Shown: one piece after another, positions 23,527-31,723 of the stretch
Position numbering within the stretch: the stretch's first letter is position 1
Layout: each line of letters starts with the position of its first letter
From: Streptomyces melanogenes
GTDB lineage: Bacteria; Actinomycetota; Actinomycetes; Streptomycetales; Streptomycetaceae
Reading direction: 5' to 3'
Length of the DNA: 64,000 bases
NCBI RefSeq assembly: GCF_014649795.1
Contig: NZ_BMTS01000027.1
Span: 1-64,000, forward strand
The notes under the pieces: model-generated
Database searches by the model: none
Seen by the model: only the letters and a program-made list of their open reading frames with translations
Told to the model about the DNA's origin: nothing
Program-made: the position numbers and the translations under genes

Positions 23527-25235
23527 TCGCTGCCATCAAACCGGCCGGTTCCAACACCCGCGGTCTGCTCGCCTACCTCTACGGACGCGGACGCCACGAC
23601 GAGCACCTCGACCCCCACATCGTCGCGGGTTTCGCCATGCTCGCCCTGCCCGACCCCGGCCGCAACGAAGCGGCCACCCTCACCGACCTCGCCCGCTACC
23701 TCGACGAGCCCGTACGGCTGCGCAACAGCGAGTTCGGCCGCAAGGTCACCGACCACGTCTGGCACTGCCCCGTCCGCACCGCACCCGAAGACCGCCACCT
23801 CTCCGACACCGAGTGGGCCGAGATCGCCCAGCGCATCGTCGAAGCCGCCGGCATCGCCCCGCCCGGCGACGATCTCGCCTGCCGCTGGATCGCCGTACGC
23901 CACGCCGACGACCACATCCACATTCTCGCCACCACCGTCCGCGAGGACGGCCGCCGTCCCAAACTCCACGACAGCGGCCGACGGGTCGGCAATGCCTGCC
24001 GCCAGATCGAAAAGGACTTCGGGCTGCGCCGACTGAACAAGGGCGACCAGACCGCCACCCGCAGTCCCACCCAGGCCGAGATGCACAAGGCCAAGCGGCT
24101 GGGCTGGGAGCAGACCAGCCGCGAATGGCTGGAGGGCCGCATCCGCGCCGCCATCCCCCACGCCGGGAGCGCCGAGGAACTCCTCGCCTACCTCGAAGCC
24201 GACGGCATCCCCGTCAAGGCCCGCCGAGGCCCCTCCGGAGACCTCCTCGGCTATGCCGCCCGCCGCCCCGGCGACGTGAACGACAAGGGCGAGCAGATCT
24301 TCCACCCCGGCGGGAAGATCGCCCCCGACCTCACCCTGCCCAGACTGAAGGCCCGCCTGGAAACCGTCGTTCCAGAGGAACACCCCACCGCCCGCCGCAA
24401 CCAGCCCGCCACCCCCTGGCAGCAGGCCACCCACGCCCTCGACGCCCTCCAGACCGGCATGGCCGACGACACCCACGCCCAAGCCCACATCAGCGCCCTC
24501 GGCGAACTGATCGAAGCCACCGCCCAGAAAGCCCCCGCCCATCTGCAAGCTGAACTCAATGCCGCAGCAACGGCGTTCGCCCGCGCCGAGCGCTCCCGCA
24601 TCCGGGCCGAAGACCGCGCCGCCGCCACCGTACGGATCGCTGCCCGCGACATCATCCACACCGCCACCGGCCCCGACGCAAGCCTCCTAGCCGCCCTGCT
24701 CGCCGCACTCCTCTGGGCCACCATCACCGCGAGGCGCTGGCACGAAGCCCATGGCCACGCCCAGCAGGCAGACGCCGCCCGCGAAGCCCTCCAGCACCTC
24801 CAAAGAGCCGCGGACCGTGCCGTCACCCCGGTCCTCGCCGACCTGGAAACCCGCCGCCCGAACGAGGCGGCCCGCCGCATCCTCGCCCACGACGCGCGCG
24901 CCGCCGTTCCCGACCACGTCGACCGCATCCTCACCGACCCCGCCTGGCCCGCCCTTGCTACCGTCCTCGTGGACGCCGAGGCTCGCGGTCACCAGCCCCA
25001 CCAGCTCCTCAGAGAGGCCGCTGCCCAACGCGAACTCGGCAGCGCCCGCCAGCCCGCCCGTGTCCTGATCACCCGTATCCAGCACACCAGCCGCAACCCC
25101 GCCCCCAACCGCCGCGCCGAAGCCGCCCGCCGACGCACCACCACCGGGATGGGAGGCGCTGGCCATGGAACGCCCACAATGCAGCCGGCCCAACCTGCTG
25201 CGAGCCCGGGGCGGAATGCCCGTCCCCGGCCGTAG
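23523..25235 (+). CDS. Relaxase / mobilization nuclease (MobA/VirD2 type)
   Basis: 570 aa. The N-terminal relaxase domain (~1-180) starts MIAAIKPAGSNTRGLLAYLYGRGR, with Tyr residues available as nucleophile, and carries the histidine triad WIAVRHADDHIHILATTV that binds the metal. It continues with LHDSGRRVGNACRQIEKDFGL. The C-terminal ~350 residues are helical and Ala/Arg-rich, with a possible hydrophobic stretch DASLLAALLAALLWATITARRW near 380. The protein would nick oriT and carry the strand into a recipient; no coupling ATPase is encoded, so transfer needs a helper. Translationally coupled to mobC. Confidence 0.92.
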   Translation: MIAAIKPAGSNTRGLLAYLYGRGRHDEHLDPHIVAGFAMLALPDPGRNEAATLTDLARYLDEPVRLRNSEFGRKVTDHVWHCPVRTAPEDRHLSDTEWAEIAQRIVEAAGIAPPGDDLACRWIAVRHADDHIHILATTVREDGRRPKLHDSGRRVGNACRQIEKDFGLRRLNKGDQTATRSPTQAEMHKAKRLGWEQTSREWLEGRIRAAIPHAGSAEELLAYLEADGIPVKARRGPSGDLLGYAARRPGDVNDKGEQIFHPGGKIAPDLTLPRLKARLETVVPEEHPTARRNQPATPWQQATHALDALQTGMADDTHAQAHISALGELIEATAQKAPAHLQAELNAAATAFARAERSRIRAEDRAAATVRIAARDIIHTATGPDASLLAALLAALLWATITARRWHEAHGHAQQADAAREALQHLQRAADRAVTPVLADLETRRPNEAARRILAHDARAAVPDHVDRILTDPAWPALATVLVDAEARGHQPHQLLREAAAQRELGSARQPARVLITRIQHTSRNPAPNRRAEAARRRTTTGMGGAGHGTPTMQPAQPAASPGRNARPRP

Positions 25236-25355
25236 TGATTCGTCATCCGCCCGGTGTCCCCGCCCTCTGGAATTCGCCGCAACGGGGGCGGGGCACAGCG
25301 AACGTGGGTGCAGCTGTGCAAGGAGTGAGTGGAGGGCGCTGTCTCCGCCCAGTGG

Positions 25356-25790
25356 CTACGGTGTGACGCGCCTGTCCGCGATCATGAGTGCCAGCGGTCC
25401 GGCGGGGAGAAGGAAACGGTTGGCGGCGGCGATGGCCTCGCGCATCGTCCACCACGAAAGTTTGAAGTCCTCTTCGCTTGGATTCAGTTGCTGTGGGCCA
25501 AGGGTGAGACCGTGTGCTTCGAACAGGTGGATGCGGGCTGGTGAGGCGAGCGTCATGGCATAGTCGCCGAGGGGGTGCCACTCGGCGGCGGTGATGCCGG
25601 CTTCTTCGCGCAGCTCGCGCCGGGCGCATTCCTCGGGGGTTTCGCCGTCTTCTCGGCGGCCGCCGGGGAGGAAGAGGCATTCGCCGCCGTGGCGGGGGAA
25701 GTCTGCGGTCAGGATCGCCACTCGACCGCTGTCGTCCCGCGCCACGATGACTGAAGCGTCGCGGACCGGGCCTGTGCGTTCGTCGCTCAT
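25356..25790 (-). CDS. Nudix hydrolase
   Basis: 144 aa. The Nudix box is complete: GGRREDGETPEECARRELREEAGI (residues ~43-66), with both catalytic Glu residues. The preceding strand VAILTADFPRHGGECLFLPGG and the following EWHPLGDYAMTLASPARIHLFEAHGLT complete a standard alpha/beta/alpha Nudix domain. It would hydrolyse a nucleoside diphosphate linked to another group. It is the last gene of the radical-SAM operon, 21 nt after the hydrolase gene, and may clean up or trim the pathway's nucleotide product. Confidence 0.9.
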   Translation of the reverse strand: MSDERTGPVRDASVIVARDDSGRVAILTADFPRHGGECLFLPGGRREDGETPEECARRELREEAGITAAEWHPLGDYAMTLASPARIHLFEAHGLTLGPQQLNPSEEDFKLSWWTMREAIAAANRFLLPAGPLALMIADRRVTP

Positions 25791-25811
25791 GCCCGGCGAG
25801 CGTAGCGGCGA

Positions 25812-26606
25812 TCAGCCGCGCACCATGGCCGCGTACGGGACGTTCATCACGACGGGGTGGGCGATGCCTCGGCCGTGGAAGCCGTCCTCGCCGAAGGCGT
25901 CGCCGTGGTCGGCGCACAGGATGATCAGCCAGCGGCGGTGGGCCGCGAGGGTGCTGATGAGGCGGCCCAGGTGCTGGTCGGCGTAGGCCAGGGCGGCGCG
26001 CTGGGAGGCGGTGCTGTCGTGGCTGTCGCCCAGGTAGTGGCCGTGGGGGACGTGGGTGGCGGAGACGTTGACGAACAGGAAGAGGGCCTGGTGGTCGAAG
26101 AACTCGGTGACCTCCAGGGCCCGGTCGACCTGGTGGCGGGTGGAGTCGGGTTCCGGTGAGCAGAACTCGGGGCGCCAGTGGTCCTCGTCGAACATGTCCG
26201 GCAGCACGGAGCCGAGCGGCGTCTCCCGCGAGAAGTAGGTGACACCGCCGATGCACACGGTGCGGTAGCCGTGCTGGCCGAGACCAGCGAGCAGGCTCGG
26301 GGCGTCGAAAACGAACGTCTCCGGTGGCACGGCCTTGAAGGCCGGAGGGCGGCACTCCCACAGGCGGGCGGGCTGCTCGGGCTGGGGGAGCTTGGGCAGG
26401 AACCCGGAAAAGAACGCCACATGCGCGGGCAGGGTGAAGGAGCCTGGGGTCTGGCGTAACTCCCAGCCTCCGGCCGGCAGCAGCCGACCCAGGTTCGGGG
26501 TCATGCCGTCATCCAGCGCGGTGCGGGCGGTGTCGTAGCGCAGGGAGTCCAGGGTGACGAAGAGGATGGGGTCCCGGTGGCTGATGATGTCGGCCGCATC
26601 GATCAC
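25812..26606 (-). CDS. STM4013/SEN3800-like alkaline-phosphatase-superfamily hydrolase
   Basis: 264 aa. Motifs of the alkaline phosphatase/sulfatase fold: ILFVTLDSLRYDTA (metal Asp; the Ser/Thr nucleophile is usually in the TPGSFTLPAH segment here), VCIGGVTYFSRETPLGSVLP, LFLFVNVSATHVPHGHYLG and ILCADHGDAFGEDGFHGRGIAHPVV with the metal Asp-His and His. From memory this order matches the STM4013/SEN3800 hydrolases, which in other bacteria are also linked to radical SAM genes and remain uncharacterised. The ATG overlaps the preceding stop as ATGA. Confidence 0.78.
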   Translation of the reverse strand: MIDAADIISHRDPILFVTLDSLRYDTARTALDDGMTPNLGRLLPAGGWELRQTPGSFTLPAHVAFFSGFLPKLPQPEQPARLWECRPPAFKAVPPETFVFDAPSLLAGLGQHGYRTVCIGGVTYFSRETPLGSVLPDMFDEDHWRPEFCSPEPDSTRHQVDRALEVTEFFDHQALFLFVNVSATHVPHGHYLGDSHDSTASQRAALAYADQHLGRLISTLAAHRRWLIILCADHGDAFGEDGFHGRGIAHPVVMNVPYAAMVRG

Positions 26607-27124
26607 TGTAAGTCTCCCTTCTCCGTGGGGCTGGCTTCCACAGGGTGGGGATAGTGCTCGACCCGTCCCTTGGCGGCGGCATTGACGGGGATGGGGACGC
26701 GGTCCAGGGCGATCGCGCGCCGGATGGCGGCGAGGCCGGTGTCTTCGTCGAGGTGCTTGCCGTCCGCTCCGTACAGGATGATCGAGATCGTCTCGGCGCC
26801 GTCGGGGCCGCTGCTGGATACGCGCGCGCCCGGCACCCCGCCCAGCTCGTCCATCGCCCGCCGCAGGATGTCCTCGTCAGCCACGCGCAGGGACAGCACG
26901 GTGCAGGTGTAGTGCTGGGCGTTGACCGCGCCTCGGCACAGCCGCTGGAAGAACACCACGCTGCTGGCCCTGCCGTCGTGGGCAACGGCGATGCGGTGCA
27001 CCTTCAGCTCAGTGACGAGGCAGGCGCCGAGCCACCAGCCGACCGCCTCGTGGACCTCGCCGGGAAAGCGGCCATGCGCGCCGCCGTCCCGGATGACCTT
27101 GTCCGTGTCGATGGGGTTAAGCAC
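26603..27124 (-). CDS. Stand-alone phosphohexomutase domain-I-like protein
   Basis: 173 aa. The pattern resembles the first domain of phosphomannomutase/phosphoglucomutase: GRFPGEVHEAVGWWLGACLVTEL, then IAVAHDGRASSVVFFQRLCRGAVNA (compare the GRDGRLSS element), and ISIILYGADGKHLDEDTGLAAIRRAI (compare GIKLF..DG..L..EEG). The catalytic-serine loop TASHNP is replaced by SSSGPD, keeping a Ser but losing His and Asn. Domains II-IV are absent. It may bind a phosphosugar or sugar nucleotide rather than catalyse mutase chemistry. GTG start overlaps the kinase stop by 8 nt and the stop overlaps the hydrolase start. Confidence 0.6.
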   Translation of the reverse strand: MLNPIDTDKVIRDGGAHGRFPGEVHEAVGWWLGACLVTELKVHRIAVAHDGRASSVVFFQRLCRGAVNAQHYTCTVLSLRVADEDILRRAMDELGGVPGARVSSSGPDGAETISIILYGADGKHLDEDTGLAAIRRAIALDRVPIPVNAAAKGRVEHYPHPVEASPTEKGDLQ

Positions 27125-27755
27125 GGCTTGTCTCCACGTGTAGGACGATCATGTCGCTGAGCTGGTCCGGGGTTCGGCCGTCGGTTTCCAGGACGATGGC
27201 GGTCGGGTCGGTGGCAGCGACGGCTTCGAAGTTGGCGAGGAGCTGCTTGAGCCGGCCGGGCTTCTCGAACAGATCGGCGTCGTCCTGCTTGCGGTCCCCC
27301 TTGCCATGCATCCGCTCCCGCAGTACTTCCTCGGAGCAGCGCAGGTAGAAGGTGTGGTCCGGGGCGGCGAGATAGTCACGGAACGGGGCCAGGAGGCGGG
27401 TCACGTCCTCGGGGTCGACTCCGTGGGCCGCACCGTGGCAGGCGATGACGGACGAGGCGTAACGGTCGGCTATCACCGGCGCGGCGGTGAGTGACTGCCG
27501 CGCCCTGTCGGACGCGTGCAGCAGGCCCGACAGGTAGAAGGCGAACTGGGGCAGCGCCCGCAGTTGGTGGCGTACCTCTTCCGCCCAGCCTTCGTGCGGC
27601 GAGGCCAGCGTGTGCAGGGCGGTCCCGCCGAGCCGCTTGGCGAGCAGACGGGCGAGGGTGGACTTGCCGACGCCGGACACGCCCTCCAGGACGCAGAAGA
27701 CACTGCGGGGATAGTCGTCGTACGCGATCGGCGAGTACGCGGTCGGAAGGCTCAC
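27117..27755 (-). CDS. Thymidylate-kinase-like nucleotide kinase
   Basis: 212 aa. P-loop FCVLEGVSGVGKSTLARLLAKRLGG (~residues 21-45), a DRY motif in VIADRYASSVIACHG (~100) as in dTMP kinases, and a lid-like region RERMHGKGDRKQDDADLFEKPGRLKQLL (~150-180). Only the general fold can be assigned; the phosphoacceptor could be another deoxynucleoside or nucleoside monophosphate. GTG start overlaps the radical SAM stop by GTGA. In this operon it may prepare the substrate or phosphorylate the product of the radical SAM enzyme. Confidence 0.8.
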   Translation of the reverse strand: MSLPTAYSPIAYDDYPRSVFCVLEGVSGVGKSTLARLLAKRLGGTALHTLASPHEGWAEEVRHQLRALPQFAFYLSGLLHASDRARQSLTAAPVIADRYASSVIACHGAAHGVDPEDVTRLLAPFRDYLAAPDHTFYLRCSEEVLRERMHGKGDRKQDDADLFEKPGRLKQLLANFEAVAATDPTAIVLETDGRTPDQLSDMIVLHVETSRA

Positions 27756-28777
27756 AGGGTCCCCTTGGTGAAGGCGGTGACATGGCGGGCAACGGCTTCG
27801 GCGAGCAGGTCCGGGGCGTCGAGCAGGTCCTTGATGTCCAGGCGCAGGTCCCCGCGGAGCAGGCAGGGCTGGATACCGGCGGCGTGGTCGGCGCGCAGGG
27901 CCCAGAAGCCCTCCACGCACTGGGCACGGAGCGGGCAGGTGCCGCACTGGCCGACGTGGTGGCGACCGAGACCGCGCTCGATGACGTCGATCTCCACGCC
28001 GTCGACGCGGAACACCCTCCGCCCTTGGCCGACACCGGCCACCTCGACGTGCTCCTCTCGCGTGAGGGTCCGAAGGTGTCGGACGATCTCCTTGGCCGGG
28101 AAGGCGTTGGTGGCGTCGCCCTTGTTGAAATCGGTGGGCACCAGCTCGATGAACTGCACGGGCAGGCGCCGCTGGAGGGCGTGGTCGAGGATGGACTGGA
28201 TCTCGTGCTCGTTCTGGCGCAGCAGAAGGCAGTTGAGCTCGACCTGCGGGAAGGTCTCGCGGGCTGCCTCGATGCCGTCGAGGATGGGGGCGATGCCCGT
28301 GCGGACCCCGGCGATGGCGAACAGCGACTCGTCGGAGAGGTAGTGCAGGGACACCTTGACCTTGTCGAGTCGGGTCAGGGCAAGCCAGTCCTGGTGTCGG
28401 CGCAGCCGGGTGCCGTTGGTGATCAGCGTGTACGAGCCGTCGGGACCGATCGCCGGGAGGCTGGTCAGCACCTCGCGGGCCAGCGGGGACACCAGTGGCT
28501 CGCCGCCGCTGAAGTACACCCGTCGAAGCCCCGCCCTGATCACCGCCCCGATGAGCATCAGGAAGTCCCTCGCGGACAGGACCTGCCGACGGGGCTGCTG
28601 GCTGCGATCGCGCAGTGTCCGGGGCGGTGGGACGTCGTCCTCGTTGTGGCAGAAGAAGCAGCCGAGGTTGCAGCGGGGCGTCAGGGAGACCCTGAACTGG
28701 CCCCGCAGGGCAGCGAAGTTCCGTAAGGCGGTCCAGTCGACCGCCTGCGGGACGGCAAGGGGTGCGGTAGCGCTCAC
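27752..28777 (-). CDS. MoaA-like radical SAM enzyme
   Basis: 341 aa. The radical SAM cluster motif is CNLGCFFC (residues ~36-43), followed by VYFSGGEPLVSPLAREVL (SAM-binding GGE), YTLITNGTRL and KVKVSLHYLSDESLFAIAGV. Near the C-terminus CGTCPLRAQC, then GIQPCLLRGDLRLDIKDLL, mirrors the auxiliary 4Fe-4S cluster region of MoaA (GTP 3',8-cyclase). The MoaA C-terminal GG tail is missing and no other molybdopterin genes are near, so a different nucleotide-like substrate is likely. GTG start with GGAGGA in front. First well-defined gene of the operon. Confidence 0.88.
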   Translation of the reverse strand: MSATAPLAVPQAVDWTALRNFAALRGQFRVSLTPRCNLGCFFCHNEDDVPPPRTLRDRSQQPRRQVLSARDFLMLIGAVIRAGLRRVYFSGGEPLVSPLAREVLTSLPAIGPDGSYTLITNGTRLRRHQDWLALTRLDKVKVSLHYLSDESLFAIAGVRTGIAPILDGIEAARETFPQVELNCLLLRQNEHEIQSILDHALQRRLPVQFIELVPTDFNKGDATNAFPAKEIVRHLRTLTREEHVEVAGVGQGRRVFRVDGVEIDVIERGLGRHHVGQCGTCPLRAQCVEGFWALRADHAAGIQPCLLRGDLRLDIKDLLDAPDLLAEAVARHVTAFTKGTL

Positions 28778-28978
28778 GGTGTCCTCCGGAGGGAAACGGG
28801 CGAAGGCACGTACAGAAGGCGATGGGATGGGGTGCCGGTCGCGGCCTGCCCGAGCACCAAGGGAAGGAAGACCGCGACCGGCGCGGGGGCCCGGTCAAAG
28901 GGAGTGGGGCGGCCCCGCTGCTCCCGCGCCCTGTCCTTCTTCGGGGGCACCACGCGGGAGGACTTGGAAGTCGTGCCG

Positions 28979-29206
28979 TTATAAGGGGCGCGGGCGGTTC
29001 TGTTCCTGGAGGAACTGGGTGAGTGAGCGGACCGAGCGGGCCAGGCTCCGCAGATAGGTCCAGTTCGCGAACGGCCCCTCGCCGGGGCCGCGCGCCAGCA
29101 ACTGGACCCAGTCCCGCAGCGCCCCTGCCACCCGGACGTCCTGCTCCGCTTCGGGGATCGTCCGCGCCAGGTGCGCCAGCCGCTCACCATGGTCGGTCAT
29201 GGCCAC
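28979..29206 (-). CDS. Hypothetical 75-aa protein, probably C-terminal part of a frameshifted gene
   Basis: Starts MAMTDHGERLAHLARTIPEAEQD and ends LTQFLQEQNRPRPL; entirely helical (VRVAGALRDWVQLLARGPGEG, WTYLRSLARSVRSLTQFLQ). Upstream of this start the same frame reads GGFVPRPDPEEHARQVV, which continues naturally into the protein but has no start codon before a stop. The frame just upstream (29184-29357) encodes a good N-terminus and the two meet at a run of seven C (G on this strand) at 29250-29256. So the true product may be one ~125-aa protein. No family is recognised; DUF6415 proteins have a similar look. Confidence 0.5.
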   Translation of the reverse strand: MAMTDHGERLAHLARTIPEAEQDVRVAGALRDWVQLLARGPGEGPFANWTYLRSLARSVRSLTQFLQEQNRPRPL

Positions 29207-29357
29207 GACCTGGCGGGCGTGCTCCTCCGGGTCCGGCCGAGGGACGAAGCCCCCCCAGCGCCCGATCGCAGTCCAGTGCGATCAGCTCCAGCTCGCTCAC
29301 CGCCGGCACGGCGGTCGGCGAGCTGTCCCCGGCCTTCTCACGGGTCACGGTGCCCAC
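29184..29357 (-). CDS. N-terminal part of the same frameshifted small gene
   Basis: A GTG at 29357 follows GAGGAGG and opens MGTVTREKAGDSSPTAVPAVSELELIALDCDRALG; after the G7 run the frame turns to low-quality sequence (GLRPSAGPGGARPP) and stops. Joining it to the frame at 28979-29206 across the G7 run gives a coherent helical protein. Either a real frameshift mutation, a sequencing error, or slippage during expression. It lies at the head of the radical SAM operon. Confidence 0.4.
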   Translation of the reverse strand: MGTVTREKAGDSSPTAVPAVSELELIALDCDRALGGLRPSAGPGGARPPGRGHDRPW

Positions 29358-29493
29358 CACGCCCTCCTCGCGAAAACCGGCTCCCGGAAGAGCCACCCGA
29401 TCGGTCACAACGACCGTATGAGCGCGGGGAATGCGATAGGACTGACCGCGGGTACGTGTTAAACCGAGCGCCGCGCCAGGACGGGAGGGCGTC

Positions 29494-30588
29494 ATGGGCC
29501 ACGGGCCGCCGCCACGCAGGCTCAGCATCAGCGGGATCGTGTCCGGCTACGTCCTGCGCCTGGCCCGCGAGAGCATCCCGTACACGCAGACCGCACTGGC
29601 CGAAGCCCTGGGCGTCGACCTCGCGACCCTTCAAGGTTGGGAGTCCGGACGCCGCCCCATGGCCAACATGAAGGCGGGAGCGCTCCTCGAACTGCGCCGT
29701 CGCTTACCCGCCCTGGGCGCCGACACACAGCTGCTGCAGCTCCTGGACGCGGCCATGGACGCCGACCGCATCCTCAGCGGCGCGCTCGGCCCACCGGACC
29801 GCCTGGAGCAGCACCCCCTCGCCGAATGGGTCCACACCCGGGCGACCGCCCACATGTTCGCCTGGGCCGTCAACGGCGCTCCACCGCCCGCGCTGGCCAA
29901 CCAACCCACCCCACGCCGCCGCGGAGCCGTGCCCCGCGCCCCGATCATCCCCGTGCAGCAGCGACTCGACCTCTTCGCGCACCTGCGGGACGTCGCCGAG
30001 AGAGCCTCCGGTGCCGGGGTGTTGCTGCGCCGTCAGGCCGCCTACCTCGCCTCGTACGACGACAGCCCCGACACCTCGGCGTGGACCGCCCAGGTGCTCC
30101 ACAAGGGCCGGGGCGCCCTGTCGCTGCGCGGCTGGTCCTCTTCGTGGCCCGAAGCCCGGTCGACCGCGACCGCCCTCGCCCGGCAGGGAGATCCGCAGCC
30201 GCTGCGCGACTTCATCGAGCGGGCCCTGGTCGACGACGACGCGGGCGAGGCCGCGAACCTGAACTACTGGGCCTACTGGCTCGGCGCCGCCTCCTGCCCC
30301 CAGCCCAGCGACCTGTTCATGCGCGACCGCGACCTCACCGGCTGGGACCCCCTCACCCTCCTGCGCCTCCTCGTCCAAGGGCTCCACGAAGCCCCCACCT
30401 ACGCCGAGCTGTACGTCCACTCCCTCTGGGCCCTCCTGTACGCGCACCCCTGGCTCCCGCAGGCCACCCCTTCCGTGGCCGCCGTACTCGGTGAGAGGGT
30501 CGGACACATCCTCGACGTCAGCGAGATCTCTCCCCGATGCCGGCGCGATCTCGGCGCCGTGCAGCACCGGCTGGGCAACCGCACATGA
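29494..30588 (+). CDS. XRE-family regulator, divergent from the radical SAM operon
   Basis: 364 aa starting MGHGPPPRRLSISGIVSGYV after GGGAGG. Residues ~15-70 form the helix-turn-helix (LRLARESIPYTQTALAEALGVDLATLQGWESGRRPMANMKAGALLEL). The remainder (~80-364) is helical with AHMFAWAVNGAPPPAL, LFAHLRDVAERASGAGVLLRRQAAYLASYD and WAYWLGAASCPQPSDLF, perhaps a ligand-sensing domain. It reads divergently from the operon at 29360-25356 and is followed 17 nt later by the HD hydrolase gene, so it likely controls both. Confidence 0.85.
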   Translation: MGHGPPPRRLSISGIVSGYVLRLARESIPYTQTALAEALGVDLATLQGWESGRRPMANMKAGALLELRRRLPALGADTQLLQLLDAAMDADRILSGALGPPDRLEQHPLAEWVHTRATAHMFAWAVNGAPPPALANQPTPRRRGAVPRAPIIPVQQRLDLFAHLRDVAERASGAGVLLRRQAAYLASYDDSPDTSAWTAQVLHKGRGALSLRGWSSSWPEARSTATALARQGDPQPLRDFIERALVDDDAGEAANLNYWAYWLGAASCPQPSDLFMRDRDLTGWDPLTLLRLLVQGLHEAPTYAELYVHSLWALLYAHPWLPQATPSVAAVLGERVGHILDVSEISPRCRRDLGAVQHRLGNRT

Positions 30589-30605
30589 GCAACGGAGGGC
30601 CACAC

Positions 30606-31181
30606 ATGGCAGACGACCAGAGCCGCGGCACCGCAGGGTTCCTGTTCGAGATGGGGATGCTCAAGAGGGCCAAGCGGTCCGGCTGGTGGATCGTCGGAGT
30701 CAAGGACCCGGAGACCATCGCCGAGCACAGCTTCCGCACGGCGATCATCGCGAGCGTCCTGGCCATGATGGAGGGCGCGGATCCGGCGAAGGCCGCGCTG
30801 CTCGCGGTCTTCCACGACACCCAGGAGACGCGCGTCAGCGACATCCCGCGCATCGGCCGCCGCTACCTGAAGGCCGCCTCCAACGAGGAGGTCACCGCCG
30901 ACCAGGTATCCGCCGCACACCCCGCCGTCACCGCCGGCGTCCAGCGGATCGTCGAGGAGTACGAGAACGGCGACAGCCCCGAAGTGATCGTCGCCCACGA
31001 CGCCGACAAGCTCGAATGCCTCGTCCAGGCCGTCGAATACCGCGAGCAGGGCTACGCGAACGTACAGAACTGGATCGACACCAGCCTCGCGAGCTTGAAA
31101 ACGCCCTCTGCCAGGGCCCTCGCTGAAGCTGCGCTCAGCATGCCGTCGCTGGAGTGGCAGCAAACCTATCTACCACGGTGA
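30606..31181 (+). CDS. HD-domain hydrolase, YfbR/HDDC2-like 5'-deoxynucleotidase
   Basis: 191 aa after a GGAGG site. Motifs: FLFEMGMLKRAKRSGWWIVGV, PETIAEHSFRTAIIASVLA (first His), LLAVFHDTQETRVSDIPRI (HD pair) and EVIVAHDADKLECLVQAVEY (last Asp). This order is that of YfbR/HDDC2 proteins, which dephosphorylate deoxynucleoside 5'-monophosphates with a divalent metal. Together with the kinase and Nudix hydrolase of the divergent operon it points to nucleotide handling. Same transcript as the XRE gene. Confidence 0.87.
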   Translation: MADDQSRGTAGFLFEMGMLKRAKRSGWWIVGVKDPETIAEHSFRTAIIASVLAMMEGADPAKAALLAVFHDTQETRVSDIPRIGRRYLKAASNEEVTADQVSAAHPAVTAGVQRIVEEYENGDSPEVIVAHDADKLECLVQAVEYREQGYANVQNWIDTSLASLKTPSARALAEAALSMPSLEWQQTYLPR

Positions 31182-31354
31182 AGCCTCAGACCGCTGGTCT
31201 GTGATGTGTGACGACTTCGTCCATGTCTGCGAGAAGGGGGCTGGGTAGCCTGGCTTGTCCAGGCTGCTCTCTTCCTGGTGAGGGTGGCCGTCGGGCGGTG
31301 GTGGAAGGGCTGCATGCTTCCGCGTACCGTCATGCGGAATTGTAGAGTCCGTTT

Positions 31355-31723
31355 GTGAATTCCCCTCAGAGTGCGGCCGCCACTCCCTCGCGGCATCCGA
31401 TATGCCCAGAACGAGAGCATCGTGCACGTGGTGTGCGTGCCGGGCTCGCGCTGGTCCCCTTCGCCACGCTCGGCCTGCTGTGCCCTGTGCCGTCGTTCGT
31501 GATCGCTCTGCGGCGGCGCCGGGCCTCCGACTGGGTGGCATTCGCTGCCTTCTGCGCGGTATGGGCGTGTTGGGTGGCGCAGAACGCCATGACCGCGGAG
31601 GACACGTACGGCGTGGAGTTCGCCGCCGATGTGCTGCTGCTTGCGCTGTCGACGGCCGGGGCGGCTGTCCATGCGTGGGTGGCGGGGCCGACTGGGCGCG
31701 GTTCGGCGGGTGGGCAGCGGTGA
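31355..31723 (+). CDS. Small membrane protein upstream of the RHS toxin
   Basis: 122 aa from a GTG. Two membrane helices are visible, GLALVPFATLGLLCPVPSFVIAL and WVAFAAFCAVWACWVAQNAM, plus a third hydrophobic stretch AADVLLLALSTAGAAVHAWV. Arg-rich between helices 1 and 2. No family is recognised. It overlaps the next gene by GTGA and the pair leads into the RHS gene, so it may assist secretion or anchoring. The gap before it (31182-31354) has a short dyad CAGACC-GCT-GGTCTG after the HD gene. Confidence 0.6.
   Translation: MNSPQSAAATPSRHPICPEREHRARGVRAGLALVPFATLGLLCPVPSFVIALRRRRASDWVAFAAFCAVWACWVAQNAMTAEDTYGVEFAADVLLLALSTAGAAVHAWVAGPTGRGSAGGQR

Noticed and set aside
27752..28777. Prokaryotic viperin identity for the radical SAM protein next to a nucleotide kinase
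   Set aside because: The cluster motif and the C-terminal Cys cluster follow MoaA rather than viperin; only the gene context is viperin-like.
27752..28777. Genuine molybdopterin biosynthesis MoaA
   Set aside because: No GG C-terminal tail and no other mo genes nearby; the operon is nucleotide-related.
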